Assembly (NCBI RefSeq): GCF_041080675.1
Contig: NZ_CP163520.1
Location: 6,291,501-6,355,500, forward strand
DNA: 64,000 nt
Reading direction: 5' to 3'
From: Streptomyces sp. cg36
GTDB lineage: Bacteria > Actinomycetota > Actinomycetes > Streptomycetales > Streptomycetaceae
Made by a program: the position numbers and the translations under genes. Numbering within the stretch: position 1 is the stretch's first letter; each line of letters opens with the position of its first letter. This document shows, one piece after another, positions 23,757-31,244 of this stretch. The notes beneath the pieces were generated by a model. The model was not told where the DNA came from. It worked only from the letters and a program-made list of their open reading frames with translations, and searched no databases.

Positions 23757-24305
23757 GTGGCCGGACAGCAGGTCGACGGCTTCGGGCTCATCGAGCAGGC
23801 CCTCCGGATCGCCCACGACGACCTCGACGCCTGCCGTCAGTACGCCCACGCCCGCGAGCAGGATGTACGGGCAGCGAACACTCGGGCCGAGAAGGCCGAA
23901 GCTCGTGCCGTCGAACGCGACCGCGTCCTCACCGTGGAGCGTGACCGCGTGAAGCGGCTCACCACCCAGCTCGCCCAGCTCCGGGCCGAGTTCAACCAGC
24001 GCCTGCGCGAGGACACCGAGGCCGCCGTCCAACGCACCGTGACCGTCTCCCGAGCCAACCACCACCGCCGTCAGGCCGTCCACGCCGAACAACTTCGCCG
24101 CGCCCACCACGAGGCCGGCGAACAACGCGCCCGCGCCGACCAAGCCGAACAAGACCTCGCCGAGGCCCTGGCCCTCCTCGACGACTGCACCCAAGCCCGC
24201 ACCGCGGCTGACGCCGACGCCCGGCGCACGGCCCGCGCCGACGCCCAGGACGCCCTCGACCTCCTCACCGTCGACGACGGCCGGCCCAAGCGTGGCCGTC
24301 GTTGA
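23757..24305 (+). CDS. Coiled-coil protein, 182 aa
   Basis: GTG preceded by GGGGAGG. Almost the whole protein is a predicted coiled coil of Ala/Glu/Arg/Gln heptads (ARAVERDRVLTVERDRVKRL, QAEQDLAEALALLDD) with a basic tail (DDGRPKRGRR). Such proteins are common in actinomycete mobile elements; no enzymatic motif. Confidence 0.65.
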   Translation: MAGQQVDGFGLIEQALRIAHDDLDACRQYAHAREQDVRAANTRAEKAEARAVERDRVLTVERDRVKRLTTQLAQLRAEFNQRLREDTEAAVQRTVTVSRANHHRRQAVHAEQLRRAHHEAGEQRARADQAEQDLAEALALLDDCTQARTAADADARRTARADAQDALDLLTVDDGRPKRGRR

Positions 24306-24375
24306 TCGCCCTCGGGACTTGACACGTCCGAGTGCCAACCGCGATTCGGATCAGCCCTGTTGCCAGGCGCGGCAG

Positions 24376-24381
24376 TACGGT
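24376..24381 (+). promoter_or_regulatory. Leaderless -10 element
   Basis: TACGGT exactly 7 nt before ATG 24389. Confidence 0.5.
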
Positions 24382-24388
24382 GCCCGCC

Positions 24389-24886
24389 ATGACCATCACG
24401 GAGACCACCAGCGCGCGAACCGAACAGCGCGCCGTGTGGGAGTACGAGTGCGAGCCGTTCACCGTTGCCGAAGGCGCCGCCCTCGACGAGTACGACAGCG
24501 CTCTGGACGGCGTACGCGAAAGCCTCGCCTGGGTTCGGGAGGCCGGCGACGCCGCTCAGTTCCTGCGTAGCAGCGTGGACCAGGACGTGACGGAGGTCCT
24601 CGCGGCCTCAGCCGAGTACACCGCGCACTTGAACACCTGGTACCTCGCGCTCGACAGTCTCATCGCCGGGCTCCTCACCTGCACCAGCGAGCGCACCTTC
24701 TACAGCACCGCCGCCGCCCGCTGCCTGAAGGCGCAGGCAGCCGAGTACCACGAGCACCGGACTGGCTTTGAGTACGCGGTAACCGTCGCGGCTCTCGGTG
24801 TCGACAACACCGTGATGGGCAACTACCCGTCACCAACGCGCAGCCTCGACCTGGCGATGCACTCGCTCAGCTGCGAAGCAGCCTGA
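24389..24886 (+). CDS. Unknown all-helical protein, 165 aa
   Basis: No Shine-Dalgarno; start fixed by the leaderless -10 element. Acidic helical protein (WEYECEPFTVAEGAALDEYD, AEYTAHLNTWYLALDSLIAG) with no membrane segment or metal motif. Ends at a bidirectional terminator shared with the convergent lectin gene. No family recognised. Confidence 0.6.
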   Translation: MTITETTSARTEQRAVWEYECEPFTVAEGAALDEYDSALDGVRESLAWVREAGDAAQFLRSSVDQDVTEVLAASAEYTAHLNTWYLALDSLIAGLLTCTSERTFYSTAAARCLKAQAAEYHEHRTGFEYAVTVAALGVDNTVMGNYPSPTRSLDLAMHSLSCEAA

Positions 24887-24927
24887 CCAGGGCCGGCCAC
24901 CAGTCCGCACGGCCTTCGGTAACCGAC

Positions 24928-24962
24928 GGAAGCCCGCCGCTGTGCGCCTGCGACGGGCTTCC
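24928..24962. terminator. Bidirectional terminator between convergent genes
   Basis: GGAAGCCCG pairs with CGGGCTTCC across a 17-nt loop, placed 14 nt from the end of the lectin gene and 42 nt after the end of the convergent gene. Confidence 0.6.
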
Positions 24963-24976
24963 CGGGAGCGTCTTTT

Positions 24977-25927
24977 CTAGTGGGACCACATCTGGTTCGG
25001 GCCCCCGTTACAGTCCCATATCTGGAGCCTGGTGCCGTTCCAGGTGTTCCCGCCGGGAAGGTCGAGGCACTTGCCCGACCATGCGTTGACCCACAGGCCG
25101 ATCGTGTCCTTCGCGGTGGGCATCCACTGCTGGTTGTCGCCGCCGTTGCAGTCCCACAGCTGCACGGTCGCACCGTTGCCGCCGCCGGACTCGCGCGGCA
25201 CGTCCAGGCACTTCCCCATGGTCTGGAGGGAGGAGCCGATGATCTGCCACTTCTGGTTGTAGTCCCCGGTGCAGTCCCACAGCTGGATCGGCGTCCCGTT
25301 GTTGTTGCTCCGGTCCTTGGCGTCGGCGCACTTGCCGAAGCTGGCCGCGACGGACAGCAGGGGCGTGTAGCGCTCGATGACGGTGCGCGAGAAGTCGACT
25401 ATCCCGCCGTTCCTGGTGGTTCCCTTCGCCGAGTACTGCCAGCTCCAGTCGCCGCCGTCGCCCTTGTTCACGAACCGGCCGTCTCCGGTGAACAGCCAGA
25501 TCTTGTACCAGTCGGTCTTGGTGACCGTGCCGCTCTGGAGCCGCTCGTGATACTCCACCTCGACTTCACCCGCGATGCCGTGCAGCCCCTGCCAGTAGTC
25601 GTTCTGGAACGTGTAGGGCCCGGTGTTGATGAAGTTCGTGCCATGCGTGTTGAACACCATGACGTTGTAGTCCGGAAACTCGTCCATGACGGCTTGAGTG
25701 ACTCGCTTGACCCACTCGCCGCGGTTCTGCCGGTTCCTCTCGGCGTCCTCGCGGACCCCGGCCCCGATGGTCAATAGGGCCTGTGCCAGGTTCGTGCATT
25801 TAGTACCCCCGGGGCCGGACCCTCCGTCGGGGCTGCATGTACCGGCGGCCGCTGGTTGGGCCAGTCCGAACATGGTGGCCAAGACAGCAAGGATCATGGC
25901 GGCGACGCCGACCGACCTTCGTTTCAC
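24977..25927 (-). CDS. Secreted protein with ricin-type beta-trefoil lectin domain, 316 aa
   Basis: A Sec signal peptide (MKRRSVGVAAMILAVLATMF, cleavage near AAAG) shows export. Residues about 30-185 form an unknown alpha/beta domain (VMVFNTHGTNFINTGPYTF, WYKIWLFTGDGRFVNKGD). Residues about 188-316 are a three-lobe ricin B lectin with the QxW motifs QKW, QQW and QMW and the GKCxD repeats that bind sugars. Probably a secreted carbohydrate-binding effector or enzyme. It is the only clearly exported large protein in the element and looks like lysogenic-conversion cargo. GTG start. Confidence 0.85.
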   Translation of the reverse strand: MKRRSVGVAAMILAVLATMFGLAQPAAAGTCSPDGGSGPGGTKCTNLAQALLTIGAGVREDAERNRQNRGEWVKRVTQAVMDEFPDYNVMVFNTHGTNFINTGPYTFQNDYWQGLHGIAGEVEVEYHERLQSGTVTKTDWYKIWLFTGDGRFVNKGDGGDWSWQYSAKGTTRNGGIVDFSRTVIERYTPLLSVAASFGKCADAKDRSNNNGTPIQLWDCTGDYNQKWQIIGSSLQTMGKCLDVPRESGGGNGATVQLWDCNGGDNQQWMPTAKDTIGLWVNAWSGKCLDLPGGNTWNGTRLQIWDCNGGPNQMWSH

Positions 25928-26121
25928 GGATTTGCCTTACGTGATGTTGACAGCAGACGGCCAACATCCTTCGCGGACGCCCGACCCGGACGAAAGCACT
26001 CCGGTGGTTGCGTGCATAACGTTCGCATGGTCCACGCCGGACACGCCGTGCCAACGGGACGCCAGCGATCGGGAACCGGCAGCGGCCGCCGCGCATCTCC
26101 GCCGGTGCGGAGCGCGACGCC

Positions 26122-27066
26122 ATGAAGGCGGAAGGGGACGAGTTGAGAAGCTGGAGCGAGCCCACGAAGTACCTCTACTGGGCGGAACACCGGATCGACC
26201 TCTATCTGAAGTCCAACAGCCAGCACACGGCCAACAGGACGCACCAACTCGCGATGCCGTCTGTTCAGGGCATCCTCCCTGCATACACGCAGACATGGAC
26301 GCCATCGGAAACATGGGCGCGGACAGCGAGGAGACTGACGCGCCGTCTTGCCTCCCATACCCACGAGATAGGTACGGCACCACAAGGAGTCCGGTTCGTT
26401 AAGGGCCACACGCCGCTGGTCCTCGGGCAGCTCTGCATTAACCACGAGCGAACCGCCGGGGGCCTGTTCTACGCCCAGCAGGGCAGCACCGTCGTGCTGC
26501 TGTTCGCGTCACTCCGGCACTTGTCCCCGGACGTCACCAGCCGGGGAGTGGGTGACGACGCCCACAACCCGTACGGCTGGTTCTCGTCCAGGGCCCACGA
26601 CGTGTACTGCTGGCTGGCCGGTATCACCGGAGGACCGGACGGGCCGAGGTATAGATTCCGCGACGACCACCACTTCGCGGAAGAATGTTTGAAGATCGCC
26701 CTGCACCAGGGAGATTCCGGCTCTCCCCGCCGTGCCAGCACCCCGTGGCTTCAGCCGTTCCGTTTCGGACACATCGAACGCGGCTGTTCCTGGCTCGCAG
26801 AGATCCACTGGGACGTCCGGGTTCGTGAACCCCAGTGGGAGTGGCATGAGATGTGGCCCAACGGGAGGCGCTACGGCGGGATTCGGGTCGACCGAATCCT
26901 GATCGGTGCACCGTTCTGGCTGCGTACCGCGCCTGACGCACCGATGCTCCACTACGGGGACTACACCCTTGAGGAGCGCCGGCAGTGGAACCTCCCCACA
27001 CCCCCACCCGACCCCGTACGTACCTCGCCCCGCCCGAGCTGGAGAGACGAGCTAGGCGATCGGTGA
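26122..27066 (+). CDS. DUF7019-like protein, 314 aa, tentative
   Basis: The N-terminus TKYLYWAEHRIDLYL and the later VRFVKGHTPLVLGQ, TVVLLFASLRHLS order resembles SAVMC3_10250/DUF7019-type proteins, which begin YxYxSDxKVD and have a Gly-Ser-His segment. The C-terminal half has many Trp/His/Arg residues (WLAEIHWDVRVREPQWEWHE). No signal peptide. Function unknown; the family link is weak. The 194 bases before it hold no gene. Confidence 0.5.
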   Translation: MKAEGDELRSWSEPTKYLYWAEHRIDLYLKSNSQHTANRTHQLAMPSVQGILPAYTQTWTPSETWARTARRLTRRLASHTHEIGTAPQGVRFVKGHTPLVLGQLCINHERTAGGLFYAQQGSTVVLLFASLRHLSPDVTSRGVGDDAHNPYGWFSSRAHDVYCWLAGITGGPDGPRYRFRDDHHFAEECLKIALHQGDSGSPRRASTPWLQPFRFGHIERGCSWLAEIHWDVRVREPQWEWHEMWPNGRRYGGIRVDRILIGAPFWLRTAPDAPMLHYGDYTLEERRQWNLPTPPPDPVRTSPRPSWRDELGDR

Positions 27067-27137
27067 GTAGGAGACAACCGGAGATTGAGCCTTCGCCCCG
27101 AGAACCGTTGGAACCCTCCGCTGGAGGGCAGGAAGCT

Positions 27138-27273
27138 GGGTTCTCAGAATTGACCGGTTATGCGAGCCGGACGCGGGTGCGGCCGGGTGTCCGATTCGTC
27201 CGGGCGGGAGTCTCGCAAAACATCTCTCACAACCTATGGGCTGCGGCTGGGTTCTGACAGACGGTTATGCGAG
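27138..27273. repeat. res-like repeats upstream of the resolvase
   Basis: Two direct copies of GGTTATGCGAG (27156-27166 and 27263-27273), each preceded by GGGTTCT, and an inverted 9/10 copy CTCGCAAAAC (27212-27221) between them. The second copy sits 9 nt before the resolvase ATG, which would also allow autoregulation. Confidence 0.6.
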
Positions 27274-27282
27274 AGTCGGGGG

Positions 27283-28176
27283 ATGGTCACCCGCAACGAC
27301 GCCGACGACATCGAGCGCCACTCCTGCCCGAGCTGCCACGCTGCCCCCGGATCGGCGTGCCGCACCCGGGGAGGCAAGGTCGCGCCGATTTACCACACGC
27401 CCCGGTTCATCCTCGTCCCCCGACTCGCCAAGTCCGCACCGATCAAGGTTCCCGCCGACCGGGGCCCCGGCAAGCCCTGGACGCCCGGCGAACCCATCGC
27501 ACCGCCCGAGGAGGCCGAGCAGGCCGGCGCCCCGATCCGCATCGGCTACGCCAGATGTTCGACTGCGACCCAGGAGCTCCAGTCGCAGCTGGACCTCCTC
27601 ACCCCGAAGTGCGGCAAGGTCTTCCACGAGAAGATCAGCACCCGCATCAAGGTCCGGCCCCAGCTGATGAAAGCACTCGACCTGGCCAAGGAGATCAAGA
27701 CCGCCGCTCCCCACCAGACCGTCATCCTCACCGTCACGGAGATGAAGCGGCTCGGACGCGACGCCATCGAGCTGATGATCCTCTCCCGCCGCCTCCAGGA
27801 CGACTCGATCAACCTGGAGATGCTGGGCGGCCCCATGCCGGGCATCTACGACCCGCACGGCAGCGGCGCTCTCCTCTTCGCGTTCTTCGCGGCCGCCGGA
27901 GAGGCCGAACGGGACAGCAATCGCGAGAAGACCCTGGAGGGCCAGCAGACCGCCCGCCGCAACGGGAACTTCGGCGGCAGGCCGAAGGTGCTGGACGACG
28001 ACGACATCACGTTCGCCGTCGCGCTGAAGGCGAAGGGCGTGCCCGTCCCCGACATCGCGAAGAAGCTGACCATCAAGACCGGCAAGAACGAGGGCGAGCA
28101 CCCCTCCGTCGCCTCCGTGTACCGGGCACTCGCCGAGGCCGAGGCCGCCCCCATGGCCGCCGTAGCAGCCACGTAA
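27283..28176 (+). CDS. Serine resolvase/invertase with N-terminal zinc finger, 297 aa
   Basis: Residues 15-40 hold a small zinc finger (CPSCHAAPGSACRTRGGK, H38) of the type fused to phage DNA-binding proteins. The resolvase catalytic domain begins at IGYARCSTATQE (Ser93), followed by the helix QLDLL, the EMKRLGRD motif with its Arg and the E-helix (AAAGEAERDSNREKTLEGQQ). A C-terminal HTH (VPVPDIAKKL, PSVASVYRALAE) closes it. It should recombine the repeats directly upstream, either to resolve multimers or to invert a segment. Distinct from the large integrase at 59561. Confidence 0.9.
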   Translation: MVTRNDADDIERHSCPSCHAAPGSACRTRGGKVAPIYHTPRFILVPRLAKSAPIKVPADRGPGKPWTPGEPIAPPEEAEQAGAPIRIGYARCSTATQELQSQLDLLTPKCGKVFHEKISTRIKVRPQLMKALDLAKEIKTAAPHQTVILTVTEMKRLGRDAIELMILSRRLQDDSINLEMLGGPMPGIYDPHGSGALLFAFFAAAGEAERDSNREKTLEGQQTARRNGNFGGRPKVLDDDDITFAVALKAKGVPVPDIAKKLTIKTGKNEGEHPSVASVYRALAEAEAAPMAAVAAT

Positions 28177-28197
28177 CCGCGTGCAGGTGCGCCCGCG

Positions 28198-28203
28198 TAG
28201 GGT
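28198..28203 (+). promoter_or_regulatory. Leaderless -10 element
   Basis: TAGGGT exactly 7 nt before ATG 28211. Confidence 0.5.
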
Positions 28204-28210
28204 TCGGCGG

Positions 28211-28732
28211 ATGACAAAGACCGCGCTCGCCACCCCCGACCGCAACGGGCCCGACCCGGTCCACGAACAGCTCGCCGCGCTGTTCACCTCGTGCGGCATA
28301 CCGCTCGCCACCGGGACCGCCCGCGCCGGAGCCATAGGTGTCGCGGTCAGGCCGAACGGCCACGGTGGGGCGACGGTGGAGTGGTTCGCGGCGCCGGCCA
28401 CCCGTAGCGTGGCTGCCGACGAGCAGCGTGACGGGCGTGCGGACGGCCCGCTCACCACCCTGCACGCGATGGCGCGCACGCGGATGCACCAGGCCCTGAC
28501 CGACCTGATGACCGACATGGGGTTCGTCGTCGAGCCGGTCGGGCCCGGCCTTACTGTGGTCCGCGGGCCCCGGACTCCGGACTCGAGGTTGCGCCGCCTC
28601 GGGGACGACCTCCAGGGCGGGCGGTTGTCCCCGGTGCGTACGGCGATGCCGTTCGACTACCTCGACGAGCCAGACCTGCAAGCCCCGCCCCAGCCACGCG
28701 GGTTCCTCATCGACGAGGACACCAACGACTAG
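28211..28732 (+). CDS. Unknown protein, 173 aa
   Basis: Leaderless start. An N-terminal alpha/beta part (LAALFTSCGIPLATGTARAG, GVAVRPNGHGGATVEWF) and a helical middle (HAMARTRMHQALTDLMTDM) precede an acidic C-terminus. No metal site or membrane segment. No family recognised. Confidence 0.6.
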   Translation: MTKTALATPDRNGPDPVHEQLAALFTSCGIPLATGTARAGAIGVAVRPNGHGGATVEWFAAPATRSVAADEQRDGRADGPLTTLHAMARTRMHQALTDLMTDMGFVVEPVGPGLTVVRGPRTPDSRLRRLGDDLQGGRLSPVRTAMPFDYLDEPDLQAPPQPRGFLIDEDTND

Positions 28733-28819
28733 GCACGACCCGTGTCTACCTGTTGGTAGGGTCCTGGCCCTAGGGGAAGAAGGGCTGCTCAGGGCCTCAT
28801 GCGGCGGCCCGACCCCTCA

Positions 28820-28917
28820 TATGCTTTAAGTACACCGAGAGAGCGAAGCTTGATGTAATGTTTTAACCACAACGAGAGGGCCCCGCCCGGAGATTAGACC
28901 TCCGTGCGGGGCCCTTC
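28820..28917 (+). ncRNA. Candidate small RNA ending in a strong terminator
   Basis: TATGCT followed by TTAAGTACACCGAGAGAG copies the -10 and leader of the repeated early promoters. About 45 nt later a 15-bp hairpin (28878-28892 with 28900-28914, one mismatch) is followed by TTCGTT. No coding frame fits between them, so a transcript of roughly 80 nt is predicted. A matching -35 is not evident. Confidence 0.4.
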
Positions 28918-28966
28918 GTTCAGCTCGGGGCCCTTTGGCTGGTGTCAACAGCCAAAGTGTCCCGGG

Positions 28967-29101
28967 TTACCGGGCGAGCCAATCAATGACCTGCACGAGG
29001 GCTGCGACTCCACTCAACACTGCGAGTGTGCACTGCCCCCAACGCCGGGCTGCCGCCCGGTCAATCGGTAACCACGTCGGGCCCTTGCTGTTTCGTACCA
29101 C
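28967..29101 (-). CDS. Small single-helix membrane protein, 44 aa
   Basis: GTG with GGGAGG 7 nt upstream. The product reads as a short basic N-terminus (VVRNSKGPTWLPIDRAAARR) followed by one hydrophobic helix (CTLAVLSGVAALVQVIDWLA) and a final Arg. The bidirectional hairpin at 28878 lies just beyond its stop. Probably an inner-membrane micro-protein; function unknown. Confidence 0.5.
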   Translation of the reverse strand: MVRNSKGPTWLPIDRAAARRWGQCTLAVLSGVAALVQVIDWLAR

Positions 29102-29402
29102 GTCACGCCTCCCTGGATCTGTGCGGGAAGAGGCAGCCGATCGGTCCGCCCCGCGGGGACGGACCGTGCGATGTCAACTCCGCACGCAAAAGGCGCTGTT
29201 GTGATGCGTTACCCCGGCGAGGCTACCGGGCCGGTCCGTGCCGGGCAGGCGAATCGGGAAGATCGGCGGTCCGGCTGGCGTCGACCACGGGGCTGTGTGT
29301 GTGGGGGGCCACGGTCACCTACGGGGCCGGTACCCGCTGGCGGCAGGGCGGATTCCGTCGAAGCTGTGACGCACGATGGCGGCCGCCGCCACCATGATGG
29401 GC
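29102..29402. other. 301-bp stretch without a supported gene
   Basis: It contains only the region upstream of the two divergent genes. GGTCCGCCCCGCGGGGACGG forms a short GC palindrome near 29143-29162. No promoter could be assigned with confidence. Confidence 0.4.
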
Positions 29403-29837
29403 ATGACTAATCCGCGTGAACTTAATGTGATCTGTGACCGATGCAAGAGCCCCATCCCTGATGGTGAGGGCAACATCTGGGTCGACAACGGTGAGATCAA
29501 CAAGCAGCAGGACGCCGTACAGGAGTGGAATGAGGAGCAGCGTGCCAAGACCCCTCCCGGCTTGCGCGTCACGCATGGATTCAAAGACCTGCTCGACTAC
29601 CCGTCCCCTGTGGAGTGGCAGGCCCACCACTCGGCATGCGACCCCGACCCTGACGCCGATGCCTACAGCATCGAGGTAGAGCGGCTGCGCACGTGGGCCG
29701 ATCTGACGCACTGGACCGCGCATCTCATGGGCAAGGGCTGGTTGAGGGCCACGGACTGGACGAAGGTCTTGGACAATGCCGCGCACAACGCGGGACGACG
29801 GGTCTCCCCAGTCACCAAGCCCACGGTGAACGCCTAA
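29403..29837 (+). CDS. Unknown protein, 144 aa
   Basis: Three ATGs lie close together (29394, 29397, 29403); the last is used because MTNPRELNVICDRC starts the folded part. CDRCKSPIPDGEGNIWVD is half of a possible zinc site, with a His-rich partner later (WQAHHSACDPD). The C-terminal helix region (DLTHWTAHLMGKGWLRATDW) is amphipathic. Overlaps the convergent WbqC gene by 4 nt. Function unknown. Confidence 0.55.
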   Translation: MTNPRELNVICDRCKSPIPDGEGNIWVDNGEINKQQDAVQEWNEEQRAKTPPGLRVTHGFKDLLDYPSPVEWQAHHSACDPDPDADAYSIEVERLRTWADLTHWTAHLMGKGWLRATDWTKVLDNAAHNAGRRVSPVTKPTVNA

Positions 29838-30544
29838 CAGATGTTGGCCCTTCGTAGGTCCTGCATGGTGTCGGCCATCTGTGCGGGGCCGTGAACCATC
29901 AGTGCGCGGAGGGCGCTGATCTGGTTGGCGGCTTGCCAGAGATCACTGTCGGGGGTGGTGAAGGGGATCACTTTGATGCCGTACGCCGTGAACGGGGTGC
30001 TGTCGAGGTAGGTCATGCCGCCGGTTCCGCACAGGTAGGCGCCGGCCCCGGTCGCCTGGGTGAGTTCGGCCAGGCGCTGGGAGCGGCCCGTGTGGGTGGG
30101 GAGCTGGCTGCTGCGGATGATCTGCCCCTGCCAGCCGAGGAGGTCCAGCAGGAGGTGGGTGGATGCCTCGGTGATCTCCGCGGCTCTGTCTGTGGTGGTG
30201 AACAGGTCGAGCAGCGGGGTGAGCCGGGGGCGGAGGTCCGCCCAGTGAGGGCTCTGCTTGTAGTGCTGGGCAAGCATCCCGGCCACCCTCCGTGCGGACC
30301 GGTCCGGGTCGGCCAGGCGCATGTCGCGGATATGGGTGGCCCGTCCGTGTGGCAGATGGACCGGGAGAGACAGCCACTGTCGTCGGCTGGCGTCGTCGAG
30401 GGCTGCGAGACGGGCCCGGTGCTGGTAGTCGCGGCGGGCGAACTGGACGTCGTCGAGGACGATCCAGACGTCGGCCGCGTAGAGCTTCGCCAGGGTGGAA
30501 AGGCGAGGCAGGAAGTTGGGCTGATGGATGGCGCACGAGCGCAC
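29834..30544 (-). CDS. WbqC-like protein, 236 aa
   Basis: SCAIHQPNFLPRLSTLAKLY, then WIVLDDVQFARRDYQHR is the hallmark N-terminus of the WbqC family, followed by the typical LRPRLTPLLDLFTTTDRA helix and CGTGGMTYLD. WbqC proteins are found with sugar-modification genes and are suspected transferases. GTG 30544 is the first usable start after the YdcF gene (28 nt gap). Last gene of the XRE-YdcF-WbqC operon. Confidence 0.75.
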   Translation of the reverse strand: MRSCAIHQPNFLPRLSTLAKLYAADVWIVLDDVQFARRDYQHRARLAALDDASRRQWLSLPVHLPHGRATHIRDMRLADPDRSARRVAGMLAQHYKQSPHWADLRPRLTPLLDLFTTTDRAAEITEASTHLLLDLLGWQGQIIRSSQLPTHTGRSQRLAELTQATGAGAYLCGTGGMTYLDSTPFTAYGIKVIPFTTPDSDLWQAANQISALRALMVHGPAQMADTMQDLRRANIC

Positions 30545-30572
30545 CGGTCGCGGTCTCAGGACCGCGACGCGG

Positions 30573-31244
30573 TCAAGCAGGCAGGAGCCAGCTGTCGTAG
30601 CCGCGGGCGCGCAGGCGGTCGAAGGCATCACGGACCCTTTCCGGGACGTGCTGCGCGATAGCGAATCCGCGCTGGGGGTACTTCATCACCCGTTCCATGT
30701 CTCCCATGAGCATGTCGATGAACTGTTTCTCGTCATCGTGTGTCTGTGCGTATTCGTCGAACGACAGCTTCGGGGAGACGCAGATCGGCTCGACCTCCGG
30801 CCACATCTTGCGGCATGTCGCGTAGGCCCGGCGCTGCATGTAGGGCATGGAGATCAGCAGCACGGTGGTCACCGCGATACCTGCGTTCTCCAGCACCTCG
30901 CGGGAGAAGCCGATGTTCTGCCCGGTGTTGCTGGCCTTCGGTTCCAGCAAGATCGCCTCGTCCGGCATTCCAAGGGAGAGGGCGTGCTCGCGGTAGTGGA
31001 CGGCTTCTCCGCGGGGGAACCGCTCCTTGGTGGCGGTGCTGGTGTCGCCGGTGAAGACCACGGCCGGGAACATGCCGGCGTGGTACAGGTCGGCGGTGGC
31101 GCTGGCCACACCGAGGTCGAGGCTGCCGAGAGTGATCGCGGCGGAGCAGGGCCGCAGCTCGTGGCCCATCTGGTGGAAGTCCCAGATGGTGCGGGCGTCG
31201 GCCCGGTCTGCCTCGCTGATCGCGGCCTCCGTGCGGTCAGTCAC
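30573..31244 (-). CDS. YdcF/DUF218 family protein, 223 aa
   Basis: A cytosolic DUF218 protein: AITLGSLDLGVASATADLY, VVFTGDTSTATKERFPRGE, ILLEPKASNTGQNIGFSREV, VLLISMPYMQRRAYATCRK. The conserved GD, E(A)SNTxxN and the helix after PYMxRR are all present, and there is no membrane anchor. The family is linked to S-adenosylmethionine binding and envelope processes. GTGA overlap with the XRE gene upstream. Confidence 0.8.
   Translation of the reverse strand: MTDRTEAAISEADRADARTIWDFHQMGHELRPCSAAITLGSLDLGVASATADLYHAGMFPAVVFTGDTSTATKERFPRGEAVHYREHALSLGMPDEAILLEPKASNTGQNIGFSREVLENAGIAVTTVLLISMPYMQRRAYATCRKMWPEVEPICVSPKLSFDEYAQTHDDEKQFIDMLMGDMERVMKYPQRGFAIAQHVPERVRDAFDRLRARGYDSWLLPA

Noticed and set aside
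28967..29101. tRNA-like element near the candidate small RNA
   Set aside because: No acceptor-stem pairing was found; the stretch reads well as a small membrane protein.
20975..29840. Portal, capsid, protease or lysis genes after the terminase
   Set aside because: None of the proteins in this stretch has size or motifs of these families; the usual order after a terminase is not followed.
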